Shown: positions 31,194-45,150, counted from the first letter of the stretch. The stretch: 64,000 bases of DNA from Homalodisca vitripennis (GCF_021130785.1 NC_060214.1:41585001-41649000), one strand, 5' to 3'. The notes: generated from the sequence alone by a model not told the origin. A program made the numbers and translations.

Positions 31194-32957
31194 AGATCAA
31201 TTAAGTATGTACTTAGTGTATTATAAGTACATATTTTTAAAATATATTTTGTGTGGCGATTATCTATGTAAAATAATTAACTAAATTAAATTATGATTAA
31301 TAAAAGTGGTCTACGCATATTGAGATGTCTGTACATAATTCAAGGAAAATCCTTATTAGGGGAGTGAGTGCCCATACGAAAGCGCGTATAGGATGAGAGT
31401 CTTTATGACCTCACTGGTCACGACACTCTGGACAGAATATTGCTCAGCCTTCACTGAATACGATAGTCGTTAGCCCACACATAAGGTCACTAATGTCGCC
31501 ATATGTAAAAAATTCTATAAACTTATAATTTTATACATTAAAATTATGTTTTGTTCTAAGGGACAAGCAAAATACTTAAACATATCTCCCTTAGATTTTT
31601 ATAACTACTCAATTACGCCCGTTGACCTGGCGTTAAAAGTCTTAATTTTATAAATTGCATTTGGCCGAACCATTCAAAAGTTGCTATATATGTATAAGTT
31701 TAAATGCACTTTTTAAGCCAAAATTAACATATACAATGTTTCTGGCACACTAAGAGGTAAAACATTATTTATAAAATAAGATTTACCTTCAATAATAAAA
31801 GAAATTGTTATTAATAATTGTTAGTTATTTACTTGGTTATGGAACATCGGTTAAGATTAAAATAATGTTGCCAAAGAATATAAACCTATTTTTTTAAAGG
31901 TACAATAAGGGCCTTATCGGCATATTTCTTGGTATTGGGTCAAAAACTGTTTCTATTTTCAAATAAACATCAAAGTGGGATCATTATTGATCAGTACAAC
32001 ATTGCAATTATAGGAATAATTACTTAAAACACACATTCTTATTAGCCATTAGTAGAAAATGGTAATAATACTAAAAATCACATCCTAAGCATCAACGGTG
32101 TAAACTCAAGCATAAACTAGTATAACGTTAATTGATGACTAAACCATTAATATCGCGTAACGTATGTTGTTTGCAGTATTGATAAATTAAAATTCTGACT
32201 AACGTTGTTACGTAATTGACAGGTAACTGATGACCTGGTTTGGGCAATGAACGAGTCAATCACTTAGTTGTCACATCGTTAAACATGCATACCATTGGTA
32301 AATTTTGTCGTAGTTTCCTTTAAGTTTGTAGTAATAACTGAATGAAAAATGCAAGTTGTAATATACCTAAACCTTTTAATTTTGTTTATATACGTTATTA
32401 CATATTTTTTACGTTTTAATCTTGCCATTCAATTTTTCATTAAGATGTAATGTTACTTATTTGTTTTATGTTATTTAAAAAAATTATAAAAAATAAATTA
32501 AAATCAACAATCATGAAATGTAAGAAACTAGTTATTAAGAGGCTCAGATGTTTTTAAAGATCACATTGTAGAGTATGGAAACAAAATATGACTAAGACTT
32601 ACGTTTAGCTTCGTAAATATGCAGGTAGATAAACATATCTTGGATCCAAAATGATTACATAGTTTAAGATTAATACATATTTATAGATATTTTCAGAATA
32701 CGTCTAAGAAAACGTTATGCAGTTCTGACTTCACCTTGTAAAATAAAATTTGTGTTCATTCAATCATATTCCGAAAGATTACATTTACTCTAGAAAAGTT
32801 TTTCAATCTATGCAACGGTTTCTTCAGTCATATAAAAAATCTATCCGCCATGGAACTATTATTACCAATTTGTGCCTTTGTTAAAAATTTTCCATTACGA
32901 TGTTACATTTAATATTGTTAAAAATAATGATTCCTGATAAGATAATAGCAGTTTAAA

Positions 32958-33125
32958 TAATGACGCCGGAGACAGGGCGTGGCACAAGATTGATGTTCAG
33001 TGCTGATACCGGTAGGTTATACGCTGATTGCCGACACCTGCTAATAGAACTATCCATCAACTGATTAGCAAGCCTTAAAAGTTCGTGCATTGGCACCATA
33101 TAGTTACTAGCTCTTTATTTGATAC
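32958..33125 (+). repeat. Dispersed repeat, partner of 1,251-1,440
   Basis: GGCACAAGATTGATGTTCAG, GCTGATACCGGTAGGTTA and ACACCTGCTAATAGAAC align in order with the copy near 1.3 kb. Confidence 0.6.
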
Positions 33126-33764
33126 CATATCTAAATGTTAAACACTACTATGGTGTATAAATACCCGAAAGATAAATATACATTCCATTTGGAAGAAATG
33201 TAGATTTTCCTTTTGGCCGTCATTTGTATACGTTCCAAAACTGAATACTCAAACTATGCATTTTAATATAATCATGACACATTTAATCAATGTGAATGTT
33301 CAATTCATCCCGTTCACATATTCTCTTACCGTAGTTTTAAGAATCTGACAATGTCAAAGACTTGACTCGCGGAATAGATAAAAAAGTTAACGACGAAGAA
33401 GCTTAAAAAACCAACTCTCGATATCTGAGTATGCACCTGATTTGGCGATGGGAATACCTGTCACCGATAGAATTTAGTTTATTTAGTAAAATATTCCAGT
33501 TAGCGAAATCTAAACCGTTTCTCAGATCAAGAAACTTACGCATTGCTCGTTTACTGTTAAACATGCATAGTCAATTCTCCTGTTTATATGAAATAAACAA
33601 CAAAGTTCTGAATCCAGTTTAATTTTAATTGGTATATCTTTCTAATATATTCAAATATAATACCAGCTAATCTTTAATAATTATAGTATTGAAGTTATAA
33701 AAATTTGTGTATTGGTTGTCTTAGAAATTTTGAATATTTGTTGCTATTTTGAACTGATTAGGAA

Positions 33765-33818
33765 AAACGCAAGACGATGTACTAAGTGGTCGGACGATAT
33801 ACTCCGGTTGAGTTGTAT
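33765..33818 (+). pseudogene. Possible scrap of a non-LTR polymerase C-terminus
   Basis: One frame reads RKTRCTKWSDDILRL, which recalls the RxxxRWxDDI tail found at the end of some retrotransposon polyproteins. It is only about 15 codons with no supporting sequence on either side, so it is weak. Confidence 0.2.
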
Positions 33819-35969
33819 AATTTTGGGAGGGGGAGGACAGAATTTAAAAACAAAATTGACAGTTTACGCTTTTTACCTTCATGCGTAAAAGGAATCAAAC
33901 TCCACTCGAACCACATGCACCTTGGCAGCTCCTAAATGACATGTTTAACTAAAGGATTTGTCAACCCTGCTTTCCTACCTTCACGAAATCAACCTAAAGA
34001 ATACTAAATATAACTTACACATACGATAATAACTTTACGTAGGTTTCATAGCTACTTACTGTTCATTTAGTACCAAATTGACTAGTACTTCATTTACAAC
34101 CTCAAAGGTTCCTCCTTCACTTAGCATAGATAAATAAAAAAAATTTGGTGAATGATACTGCCGCAGGAGCCAGAGACAGGTAAGGTTCCAACAATTCAGA
34201 GAACAAAAGTAATGACAGAACTGTTTAAAAGTCAAGCTACATAAACATAAGCTAATGGAATTAGAAGCAAGATTTTTTTAAATCTGAATTAAATCAGCTA
34301 AAATAATATGTCTTAACAGTTTTGATACTTTATAATAATGCTAGTTTCATAAATACATATTTAAACTAATTGAAAACCTAGAAACTTACATAGCTTAGGT
34401 CAAAAAATTACAAATGGAGTTACAAAAACTTTTCAAAACAGGAATAGTCTTTAATTTGGTTGGGCAAAAAAAAATTTTACGGCTGTGATAAATCTTGCAT
34501 ATGTTATTAGAAGATTTTAAATAATAATGAAAGTTTATATCTCAACCAATACATAATTTGTGGAAGTTTGAAGCTAATATTTTTAATTTGATATACAATT
34601 TTTATTCCAATATAAGTTTTTTATATGAAGTTATAGATTTAAAAAAAACATCTAAAATATGAAGGTATTTATAATTTGTTTTCTTCAATTATTCAATTTC
34701 AGTGATAGACCAACCGTTTTACAAATTAATAAATATATAAAAATAGTTTAAATTTGTTTACTTTATTCTCAAATTGCATAAGAAACATAATCCTCATTAA
34801 TAAACAATTAAATATTTAAAGGACAAAGATAAATTTAAATTAAATGTTTAATAACAAAAGTTGAAAGATTTAGGTAAAAATGTATCTCATCCTTCCAGTA
34901 TTTCCCCTTAGGCCATAAAAAAGTTTCTTTCAAGGTGTGGAATGTTTCTATAACAGTAACACTTATAGAGCTGGTTCACAATATTGTGCCGAATTGGGTT
35001 TAAATCGAGTGGAAAATCTGAGTTGGCAATATTTTATCAATTTGAGATCTATGAGGGAAAAACGTATATTATTATTGGTTAAAAAAGGAAGAAATTTTGT
35101 GTTTTAGAGGAATAATTGAGTAAATTTATTAAGCAAGATTTACGATAAATTTTCCTTAAGCATTTTTTATAAGATACAAATGTCTTCGTTAGTAATTTAT
35201 TAGTTTTAAGTTTTTATTCAAACCTGTTCACTCTTTTTTTGCATAGTAAAGCATATATATTTTCCATATATTGATAATAACGCTTTTGTAGAAATAAAGA
35301 ACATAGTCACCTTTTCCACTATATTTAAGCTGTTTTTCTTACATTTTGTAACATATATTACTTCCAAATATGAAAGATTTATTACTGTAGTAGATTCAGC
35401 ATTTCTAGAAATAGACAATAATTATTTATCTATGATACAACTTTTGTGAGGTCATACCCTTTTGAGGACTATCTTATTTCTGCTCTGCAAAGAAAATTTA
35501 ATCCTGTATTAAATGACTTTGCTCAGGCCAGGTATGTTTAGGTTCCATTTATTGCTTTTGGTTTTACTGACTAAAACTCTTCCTAAGAAATGGATATATG
35601 TTTCGATACATATCACGTTGTTTATATTGACAAGTACACATTACTAATTTTTGGATTGTTACACAAAGTCTAGAACGTAGGCTGGCTTGTTGGATCTAAA
35701 TTATTTTACGAATTATAAACCTTGAGTAATTTAATTAGTGACAACAAAATGTTTGATTTCTTTGTAAATTTAAAAAATAAGGTTAACTTAAACATACGTT
35801 GTGATGGTTACATAAACTGTGAGAAATATAAATATCAATGTATGATTTAAAAACAAAACTATGTTATGCCACAGTCTATTCCGAATATTTTAGTCGTTAC
35901 ATGCCAGTTTCAGGCTTCACTGCTAGTAACTTTAATTCATTTTCTGTGTGTAAATGTTTTTTATTAATA

Positions 35970-36060
35970 TTTATAGTGCAGTAATCAGTACACACGAAAT
36001 TAACGTTAGTATTCTTCACCACAAAATGTTTACGGTTCAAATCCCGACTTAGCGAGTAGT
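35970..36060 (+). repeat. Possible tRNA-derived SINE head
   Basis: GGTTCAAATCC at 36,034-36,044 is a perfect B box. TAGTGCAGTAA at 35,974-35,984 is an imperfect A box 50 bp upstream. No cloverleaf is evident, so it is not a functional tRNA gene. Confidence 0.35.
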
Positions 36061-37064
36061 ATTTGGTCATAAATATTTATGGATACTAAATTAGGCTATT
36101 GAACTATACGAGTTTAAAATTAGTCTTAAAAGCAGGTGTTATTCCGATCACAAGTTTGTTTTATTATTTAAACGCATGTTTAACACAAAGGATAAAACAA
36201 TTGACGCAGAATAGTAAGGACTCTAGTGTATGGATTTGCGCCTGGCAAATAAGAGATCCAAATTTCATTGGTTCTTTTTTGTGAATGTTACTAAATCTGT
36301 AAAATAAATTATACACTAAATTCTTTAAAATTAGTGTTTATTCTTTTAATTGATTGAAGCGATATCTGGTTCTTATGTTTTCTGACATATAGAACTTGGT
36401 ATACGAGTCATATACGTTGTTCAACGGAACCAGAAGAGATATTTTTGTGTCATTAAACTCAAGGAGAGATCAGGAGCTGATTGGACAGATCAGTTGGGAT
36501 TGGATTTAAGTCACGTGGAAAACTGAAATCGAGACGATTTTCTTCCAAGCTGTGAAGTAGCAATATACAACGTGTAATTTTGTTGGTACTTCCTAGCTTT
36601 TAGTTTTTATTTTCTAATAAAATCTGGATGTATATAAAATCCAGTTTCTTGATAGCACAATGAAATAAACAGTCCTTCATATAAATAAATTGTTAAATTT
36701 CAGATATTAAAGGTGCAATACAAAAATTAAAAAAAAATGTCATTCATGCATAGTAGATAAACCAGGTAATCAGGTGTCAAGATATATTTAAGATAGTTTT
36801 ATATAATACAGATGGCATTAGTGAAATGTATTAGATTCCTGATAAGCATCAGCCAGATTCAGTTAACTGTAATTAAAAAATGAACGTAAATACTTTTTTC
36901 TTTGAACGTAAAAATTCTTTCCTCTGCTGACATTGTCAAATTGTCAATTGTATAATATCATTGATTGTGTGTTACAACTGGGAATATTTTCATTATTGTA
37001 ATTATAAATAAATTATAATAAGGGAGTCTCAAGAGTTTAGTACTGATTAGTATAATTATATAAA

Positions 37065-37125
37065 AACATGTTTGGCTAGGTAATGTCCTATTAGAAATGG
37101 TATGATTGGGGTTCAAATCGTCCAC
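37065..37125 (+). repeat. Possible tRNA-derived SINE head
   Basis: GGTTCAAATCG at 37,110-37,120 is a good B box. TGGCTAGGTAA at 37,073-37,083 is a weak A box. Spacing is about 27 bp. Weak support. Confidence 0.25.
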
Positions 37126-39483
37126 CATATTGATACAAAATACAGCCGTCTTTATATGAAACATCTTCGTTCCTACCGAGAGTACCCGAATCTAACAAGA
37201 AAAACGAAGAGTGGCTTATATAGAGCTGGAATCCCTCCAGCTTAATATTGTACAAAATAACCATAAGCTATACCCAAAATTATGTTTTAAAATGATTAAT
37301 ATTATATTATATCTAACTTCGTGTAGGCCTAGTGAAATAGGTAAAGTGATATTGATGTTGACACTGAATATATAAAATATTGGAAAGGATTACCAAGATT
37401 TTATGGTCTCCCATTACAATACACGTAGAATAAATATGTAATTAGTATATTGTTTTAGTCAAATTACTAAATAAAAAATCCCACAAGAATTAAAAGTAAT
37501 TTGTTATAAAAGAAATATATTTATATTTCTACGTATATTGGAAAAGTTTGCTAGAATGTATGAAAGATTTCGAAACTAAGGACAATGACACGAGTTATTC
37601 ATTCGTGACGAAAATGAAAATTTTGACATTAAAAATATACAGTATTTAGGAACGATCTAAGTAATATCACTAAAATGATCTTTTACGAAAAATTTCAATA
37701 ACGATTGTTTGATGAATCCTCAACACGGACTCGAAATGTGTTCATTCATTAATGAAAAATTGAAATCTTTAATTAATTATAAAGTAAAGCATATCTTTCA
37801 CATTTTGTGCTTTCTATGGGACACTGACACAGGACGCTGTGTCTAGAATTTTTGTCTAAACATTTCGCTATTGGTTCATGTCGGTGAAACGCTGTGTTTA
37901 ATATTTTTGTAAATCTGTCTGTCTGCTGTCCGCAAAAATCTAGGTAACAAACTAGCCTATAACGTATAAAATTAAAATTAAGAATAAAAGTTAATTTTCA
38001 TAATGGCAAAACAGGCATCGATTATTTTTTGTTCATAAATTTAAAAATCAGTTCTGAATAAACAGACCATTACAACATACATTTAAGTATCAATGCGAAA
38101 AATGAGCATTCTGATTTGCAAAATTTAATGTACTATTATTCGGATTTAATCTCATTAAATGTCAGGAGATGCTTCATAAACCTCAAGATAAGTGAATTTA
38201 GGCTTATATTTCACAACAAACATATTGACTCCTCCTAATTCCATAAGAAATGTCATCCTACTGTGGTACATGACATATATATAGAAAAGGCAAAAAGGGA
38301 CCTTTTCTTTCCATTCTTTTCCTCTTTCTGTTCTTTTAATATTGTTTTATCCCTTTTGTAACATATAATGAAGGCAAAGTCCGATATCCTGTTATCCTGT
38401 CAAACCTTCCATCGTCAATAAGAAACTTAAACACAGGAGTAGTGCGAGTCATAGCTTTCCTACCACCATTCACATTTTCCATGGTAACATGTCTCTAAAC
38501 AATAATAAATCTTATTAAGTTCTTTTTTGTTTTGTCACAACATGTAATAAATTGCATACAAGCACTTTGAATAAAATGTTATAGTTAGAAAATATTCTGT
38601 GTCTACAGCTCGATTAGTGCTAGAAATATCCTGTACACGGACAGGAGAGTAATTTCCCCTATACTATTGTTCACTGACGTTTCGCTAATAAGAGAATGTT
38701 CCGTACGAAGCTGTGAGGAACAGTCAGTATATGTAAATTTATCAGTAAAATATTGGGGACAGTTAATTTTGTTTTTTAAAATGTTAATGAACTATATAAC
38801 ATTGTACATTTACATGTTTGGCTAAAGATGCCAAACTATTAATATAAATTTCTTAAAGTAATATCCATGGATATAAGTGCCCTGAAAGTTTCTACAAAAC
38901 TAACATCAGAGCAGTAACAAACATCTAAACTTTAGCTGTTAACACAATCCTAAACACACTATGTGTGTCCATGTATTATTCATATTCAGAGATCAGGGGA
39001 TTGTGTGCTTACAAATTCAAGGCACCAGCTTTCCTTTGTATAGTTTGTTATTTATGAAACGTATAATACAAAAAATATTAAAATTGAAGCTAAACTTGAA
39101 GGCTGCAACTATTTTACAGCAAAAATGTGTAAAAATAAACGTTAAATCTAGGGCGTATGGTAATCAACCATAGAACTGGTATCTAGCCAAACCAGCGTTA
39201 CGTTCACATGGATAGTTCAATTTTAACAATAAAACCTCTTCAGATTATTGAATGATTGTTAAAAAACATTTAATTGATTACTGCCCGTTTATATTTCATG
39301 GTTCTTAGTTTTTCTTTGTACACTTTGAACACTAACAAAATAATTAAGTGTCAAAGAAAGGTATTTTTTATACCTGATTTATAAATAAATTATACTTAGC
39401 AGGATGTTTCTAGTTTAACATAATATGATGGTAACAAATGGTCCTCTTAAGGCATACAATTCTTAGCAAGCATGTAAGTAGAC

Positions 39484-40558
39484 TATAACGACTTGGATTG
39501 CAGAATAATATTCCAGAATATTAATATTTAAATTATCAATGAGACATCCAAGACGATATAAAATATTTATATCGGAGATTAGTAAGCTCCGAGTGAGTAT
39601 TCAGTACAATTTATTACTAAATTTTCAACTATTAAATATTATCTGTTTCGTCTAAAATAAAAATCACAGATTAACACTAAATAAAAATAATGGATTTATT
39701 TTAAACTGGCCAATTAATAAGTTCAAAGTCTTAGAATTTTTATCACTCTATTTTCCACAAAGAATTGACAAACCGTTTAGTAAATTTAAAAGTTCCTTTG
39801 GCAAGAAATAAAAATATTAATCAAATATATAAAACTAAAATCAGAGCTCTCTTCTAAAATAAAATAATAAAGTTTTAAAATAAAAATCAAGTACCACTTG
39901 GAAATAATAAAAATAAAAATGTTAACTTCTTGTAAAATTAAATATTATTTATTACCAAATCCTAATTAAATTTAGTTAAAGTTCTATTTTAATTCACTTT
40001 TCTTGCAAGTATGAACCAAATGTAACTTGTATTATTCTATTATGCTCTATTGTTCATCAAGAATTAATTACGCAGATTGCATAGACAAAATTAATTTAAT
40101 ATTAGATCTGGAAGACTATTTCAATAAAGCGTACAATAAATTTGGTGCTTATCTCAAAATCCCTCGCGGAAAAATTTTAGAAACACGGCGCACTGTAATC
40201 AACTTATACACGAAAATTACCAAAAGAAGGGCGAAAATTATGAGTTGGCGCTTATATACTCCCCCTCTAATCAACTCTGCTGGACATCCGCGGTGTTCTC
40301 TCATTGGTCCAGCTATATAAAACAAGGGGAAAAATAGTCGTAACAAGAAAAGTTCTAATCAATTCAAGGCAGTCAACCGCCTCCTAACAATTTAAAACTA
40401 CCAGTACTAACTTGCCCAAAGGAATACATGTTCGGTTTTTACCCTGACTTTTTTCACAATGTAATTTAAAATTAATTGCCAATATTTTGTTCCCAAGATT
40501 TTTATTTAATTTAAGTTTTAATAAAAAAATAAGCCAATGTAGCTTTAAAAACGCTACA
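39484..40558 (+). mobile_element. LTR-like repeat, copy 1
   Basis: About 1.08 kb, homologous along its length to 47,709-48,987. Shared words include ACGACTTGGATTG, CATCCAAGACGATATAAAAT, GCATGAACCAAATGTAACT-like sequence, and TGTAGCTTTAAAAACGCTAC at the right end. The first bases TATAACG and the last bases GCTACA are consistent with a decayed TG...CA LTR. CCAAT (complement of ATTGG 40,303) and TATATAA (40,314-40,320) form a promoter-like pair. The flanking 5-mers (TAGAC and TATGA) do not match. A 97-codon open frame inside (40,027-40,320) is not conserved in copy 2 and is probably noncoding. Confidence 0.55.
40301..40320 (+). promoter_or_regulatory. CCAAT/TATA pair inside the LTR-like repeat
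   Basis: TCATTGGTCC followed directly by AGCTATATAA. The CCAAT part is conserved in copy 2 (48,731-48,740), while the TATA part is altered there to GTTTTAA. This is the layout expected of an LTR U3 promoter. Confidence 0.35.
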
Positions 40559-41713
40559 TATGACCTGCTTAAAAGTCGGTTTGTGAGAGATAATTATATT
40601 GAATTTAGTAATGCGAACAAGTTAATTGCAAACGTGATGTACACAAGTATAATTAGGAGTTTAAATAAAGACTCAAGGATTTCAGCTTTTACATTATTTT
40701 ACTAATGCCTTAGCGTTTGTGTAGCCTATCAATGAAGTTGAAAATTGTAATTGCTGTTTGTCTAACTATGTCTCGGTCTGTCGCTCGTAATTATTTGGGC
40801 TATAGAGATTTTGAAGGAAGCTTTATTTTTATATAGGCTACAACAAATCCAATAAATTTACAAACGATTTTGCTGGGCGTTGGTATATTTTTACATTAAT
40901 CTTATGGGTAATCATGTTGAAAACAAGGAAATTGCAGAGAAAGCAAATTTATAAACCAACTGAATACGATTATGTCATTGTAAATTACGTACGACCTTTT
41001 AAAATGTGACATATGTAGCCTAATTAATAATTTTGTTTGCAATCCTGTTGTAGCCTCATACGCGGCTGTATGACGTATTTTTACCATGTGTAGCAAGTAC
41101 TCACTTTTTTGAAAATTTTATACAATATAAAATAGTTTATACTATTTAATAACATTAAGAAATAATGCAGGCTTTTTCAACATTTAAGTGAAATCAGTAT
41201 CTCACTCGAATGTCTAAGTCAACAGAAAACTAATATCCAACTGTCACTACTCCGTTGCTTTCAAAACTTTTCTTTTGTTGGATCAACTTCACTATTTGTT
41301 ATTTACCGAACAAGTTTTACAAATATAATAAAAACTTGGATTTCACTTAACAACTGAACAAGAAGAGATGTTCAGATGTGGTTTTAATTTACTTACAATA
41401 AAAATGTTTAATTGGTTAGAGCAAAATAAAATGAAACTGAAACGTTTTCAGACCATGCAGTGAAAAAATTTAAAGATTATTATCTCTAAAGAGCTCGGTT
41501 ATTCATTAGAATGTGTTCTAGCTTTAAGAGAAAAGTACTGTATGTTGTTAAACATGGACGAATATTCCGAATATTTTTGGTAATTTTTAAATTCAACTTT
41601 GAGTCAGTGTTATTTATTTTATCAAAATATCTCTCTCGTTAAAAAATTCAAAAATAATTTATTTATTATAATTTATTATATATTATATAATTTATAAAAA
41701 TAATAATTTATTG

Positions 41714-42066
41714 TGCCACCGTTCAAAGGTGGCAATAATATTTAACCGACCCGGGCATTTTTGGATCCAAACTCATGCCACCTTTGAACGGCTGCAATGT
41801 TTTGACTCGGTTATCCGTTTGAGGTCGGGTTTGCGGCTCTGTAGTCTACTAATAAAGACCTTTAATTTGATATGCATGTTAACCTATGCTTACATTTAAG
41901 ATTTTTCTTCTGACTCATAGCGGGCCGCCCCCCTGAGGAAGTAGCGGATCACTGAAGACGTGATAAAATAGATTTTTATGTCCAGTAACTTTGTGTAAGG
42001 TTTTGTAGCTCTATTTTAAATATTTTGAAAACTATTTAACCGACCCGGGACTTTTTAGACACCCTG
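41714..42066 (-). mobile_element. Mariner-like element remnant with terminal repeat
   Basis: The right edge reads GACACCCTG followed by TA (42,067-42,068). In reverse this is CAGGGTGTCTAAAAAGTCCC, a mariner-like terminal sequence. Its inner part, ATTTAACCGACCCGGG, recurs as a direct copy at 41,740-41,755. A perfect 16-bp inverted repeat (41,719-41,734 and 41,776-41,791) sits at the left, and its left arm overlaps a 7-bp-stem hairpin (41,714-41,734). No transposase is visible. It may be a non-autonomous or rearranged end. Confidence 0.5.
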
Positions 42067-43401
42067 TATATTGTAGAAGATAGTACTCCTCCCAGTGACA
42101 CCACTTTTCTATTGCCTGAGGACATCTATCAGACTTTTTATGGATATAAAAGCATTATTTCCTTACTTAACATTACATATAATAATAAAACAGTAAAATA
42201 TTTTTAAGTGTTATATGTCAATACTTTTTTATTAAGTTGTGCAATCATATCGAGAATTTACGAATAATTTCCTATCTCAATATAGAACAATATAAAAATA
42301 ATATTATAATTATTACGGTTTTAATTCATCGCAGAAACAATATTTGTTGGTATTGTTTTGAAGATGTTTTTCACTTATGCTATCCAAATCTATAGTATCG
42401 TTTTGATTCCATACACAGGCAAATAAATCGTCAATATAGGTTTTTTATATTGTGACTAGCAATTATTTGTGGTGATTACCTATTGAGTAACATGTACTTA
42501 ATAGGTAATGTCGAATTTAGAATGCGTAATAAACACTCTTTAATATATTGAAATCTCCTGATTCAGTTATGAATAATAGGATTTTCAATTTAAAAGGGCA
42601 ATGTTTAGAAGCCTTCTAAGTGAAGTAGTATTTATATGTACCAATTCGTTATAAAAGTTTCTTTTGCAATAGCTCATAATATCTGAATGATTAACTCCAA
42701 AAATTTCAGTAAAACTTGAACTATTTAAGGATAAAGTAGAGGAATACTAAGTGGATTGTAATGATAATGAAAGAAATCATGGTGTAATAAGATGGAGCCA
42801 TATGATAGATAGATGTGAATAGGAACATACGACATCTTTGTGGTACTTTATTATATAGTAATTTATATTACTTTAGCGTTCAATGGTGAGTTTGAGTCTA
42901 GCCAAACTGGTACTTTAACTTATTAAACGTTTGATAAGCCTTACCTGTTACATCTCACTCGTTTTACTAGACTTTGCCTTGTTGTCACGATCAAATAGTA
43001 ACATACCTACATGTGAAAAACTAGTGCCAGTCATAACGGGTCTGTTGATCAAAAGTATTATTGTGATAATAGCTCCTTTTGGATTGATAGACCATGAAGG
43101 AAATATACACTTGTGATTGCGTGAAAACCCTACTTCGGTCAAAAATATAACCTTCTGGCACTTTTGAGCAACGTAAAATATAAACTATTTTGGTGCCATA
43201 AAAGTGTTTAATTCATTCAAAATTACCTCGGGTAATAAAATAATAATTACTAGTTTTTGTATTGTATTGTTTTTCTTATTAAATCTTAAATTCAAAGGAC
43301 AACTAATTAACCTTACAGCTAGTTATTGGTCAATATAATTACGATAAATAAATGTTTTTATCATTAAATTCAGTGTTAGGGAGCACCAAGATACTTTTTA
43401 A

Positions 43402-43590
43402 CAAGGAAAAGCGTTTGAATAAAACACACAATGTCGGTCTGCAAGAATGAACTTGTTTACTCTGATGGAAGCTTGACGTCAGCTGTGACGTTGTTTGCCT
43501 CCATTGCACTTTAGATATTAATTGTTTATTGATTCATAAATCTTTATGCATTTCATAGATAAAACTTCATTAAATGAATCAGCTGTAAAC
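43402..43590 (+). repeat. Dispersed repeat, partner of 13,262-13,430
   Basis: GCGTTTGAATAAAACACACA, GAACTTGTTTACTCTGATGG and AAGCTTGACGTCAG align in order with the copy at 13.3 kb. Confidence 0.5.
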
Positions 43591-45059
43591 GTTTATTACC
43601 AGATATCTAAAACATGTTTTATTGGAAAAATAATACTATCTATTTTATAGCACAGTAGATTTACTTTTAATTGCCTTAATAAGTCCAAAATATATACTAA
43701 ATATGTTAACTTTGTAATTTTTAAAACATTATAAAAACGAATGAGAATAATAAATTGAAAGATAGTACAGGTACTAATTACTTTGTAATTGTGATTACTT
43801 GTCTCGTTGTACAGATTCTTGGTGAAGAGACTATTTTGGTGGTAACATTCATATAAATAGTAATATATTATTGCTGAATATTAGTTTTACATTACATTAA
43901 ATCAATGTACTCTGTACATTGAATTAATTATATTTCAGATAACAGACTGCAGTCTAAAACTCCTATTATTGTAATCCTGTAAGCCCTTTTGATTTTTCCT
44001 CTGTTCAAAAATACTGTCCAGAGATCCTACACAGATACATATATCAATTAAATTTCAATAATTGAAAAAAATATGGAATAAACTATAATATTTGAACTGT
44101 TAGACCAATTACGTTACATCTTGGTAATAGGTTCATGCAATAGACATAGAACCTCGATTTTAAGGGAAATTCAATTTACCTGTTTTATTATATTTATGGG
44201 TACAATCTGAATAGCAAGTTCAGTTACATAGATATGCTATATAAAGTAAAGGTGCGAACAGAGGTTGTTAGGTGTTTACCGGAAAAAGCTTTTACACTTG
44301 AAAACATCAAATGTGATGAATTTACGAAGCAAGTTCAGTTTCCTTAGTGACGTACTCGGTTTCAGGATAATCGAATTTATGATATAATAATATGTAACAA
44401 AGATGCGATGTGTGGCAAATCATAACACGTTGTGTTTATGGTATAAACTAAAATTTTTTGTTAGTATAATTCAATATTTTGCGTGTTTATTAAGGATTAT
44501 TAGATATATCTCAATTAATAATGTCTAGCTTCGTAAATATGTAAGTACAGTAGAAGTTTTCGAAGGAATCTAAACTTTAAAATAGTTAATATCTATTTTA
44601 CAAACGTATAAATCGTCAATATAAAACATGAGGCATTAAAAATAAAGCAATAGGTTTAAAAGCAAATATTATAATAACAATTAATTTAATTTGTGTGAGG
44701 ACTTTCTCTTTTCTTGAAAACTTCTTCAGAACGACATAACTCATATCAAAGACGTTACAGTCACAATATAAAATTTTCGTGCATAAGAACATGACATTAA
44801 AAATACAAGGAGATATCGTTTAAAAACCAGAAAAATGTGTCCAATTTATAAATTAATTTATTTACTTTATAAAAAATAAGCCTGTAAGTAAATTAGGATT
44901 TAAAAATACAGATTTTACCTTGATAGTTAATTTGAGTAGAAATATAATAAATAGAAATTTTTTCCTGAGCTAGGAGTGTATGATTATACAGATAGACAAG
45001 CGGACTGCTCTTTGAAGGTCTACCTCAAAATTTATTTTCGTCATTGGATAAAGATAAGC

Positions 45060-45150
45060 TACATCAAGTACCAAGTTTTATGTGTCTAATATCATTGTAT
45101 CAAAAATTATGTTATGGATGGACAGACAGACGGAAGGACAGAGACACGAT
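45060..45150 (+). repeat. Dispersed repeat, module C-like copy
   Basis: CCAAGTTTTATGTGTCTAAT followed by GGATGGACAGACAGACGGA-type repeats. It resembles the CAGA-repeat end of the composite family. Confidence 0.4.

Larger units (their letters stand above)
31194..39483. other. AT-rich noncoding DNA with dispersed repeats
   Basis: More than 8 kb with no supported gene; open frames are under 75 codons and without motifs. Small features listed separately are a repeat partner at 32,958, a possible RT scrap at 33,765, and SINE-like heads near 36.0 and 37.1 kb. Similar words at 34,990-35,030 and 36,495-36,535 (TTGG.TTTAA.TC..GTGGAAAA) suggest another old repeat pair. Confidence 0.55.

Noticed and set aside
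36034..36044. Functional tRNA gene at the perfect B box
   Set aside because: No acceptor stem or anticodon arm can be folded around it, and the A box is imperfect at a long distance.
40027..40320. 97-codon frame as a small gene
   Set aside because: The homologous position in the second repeat copy (48.4-48.75 kb) does not preserve the frame, and the segment holds LTR-like promoter elements.
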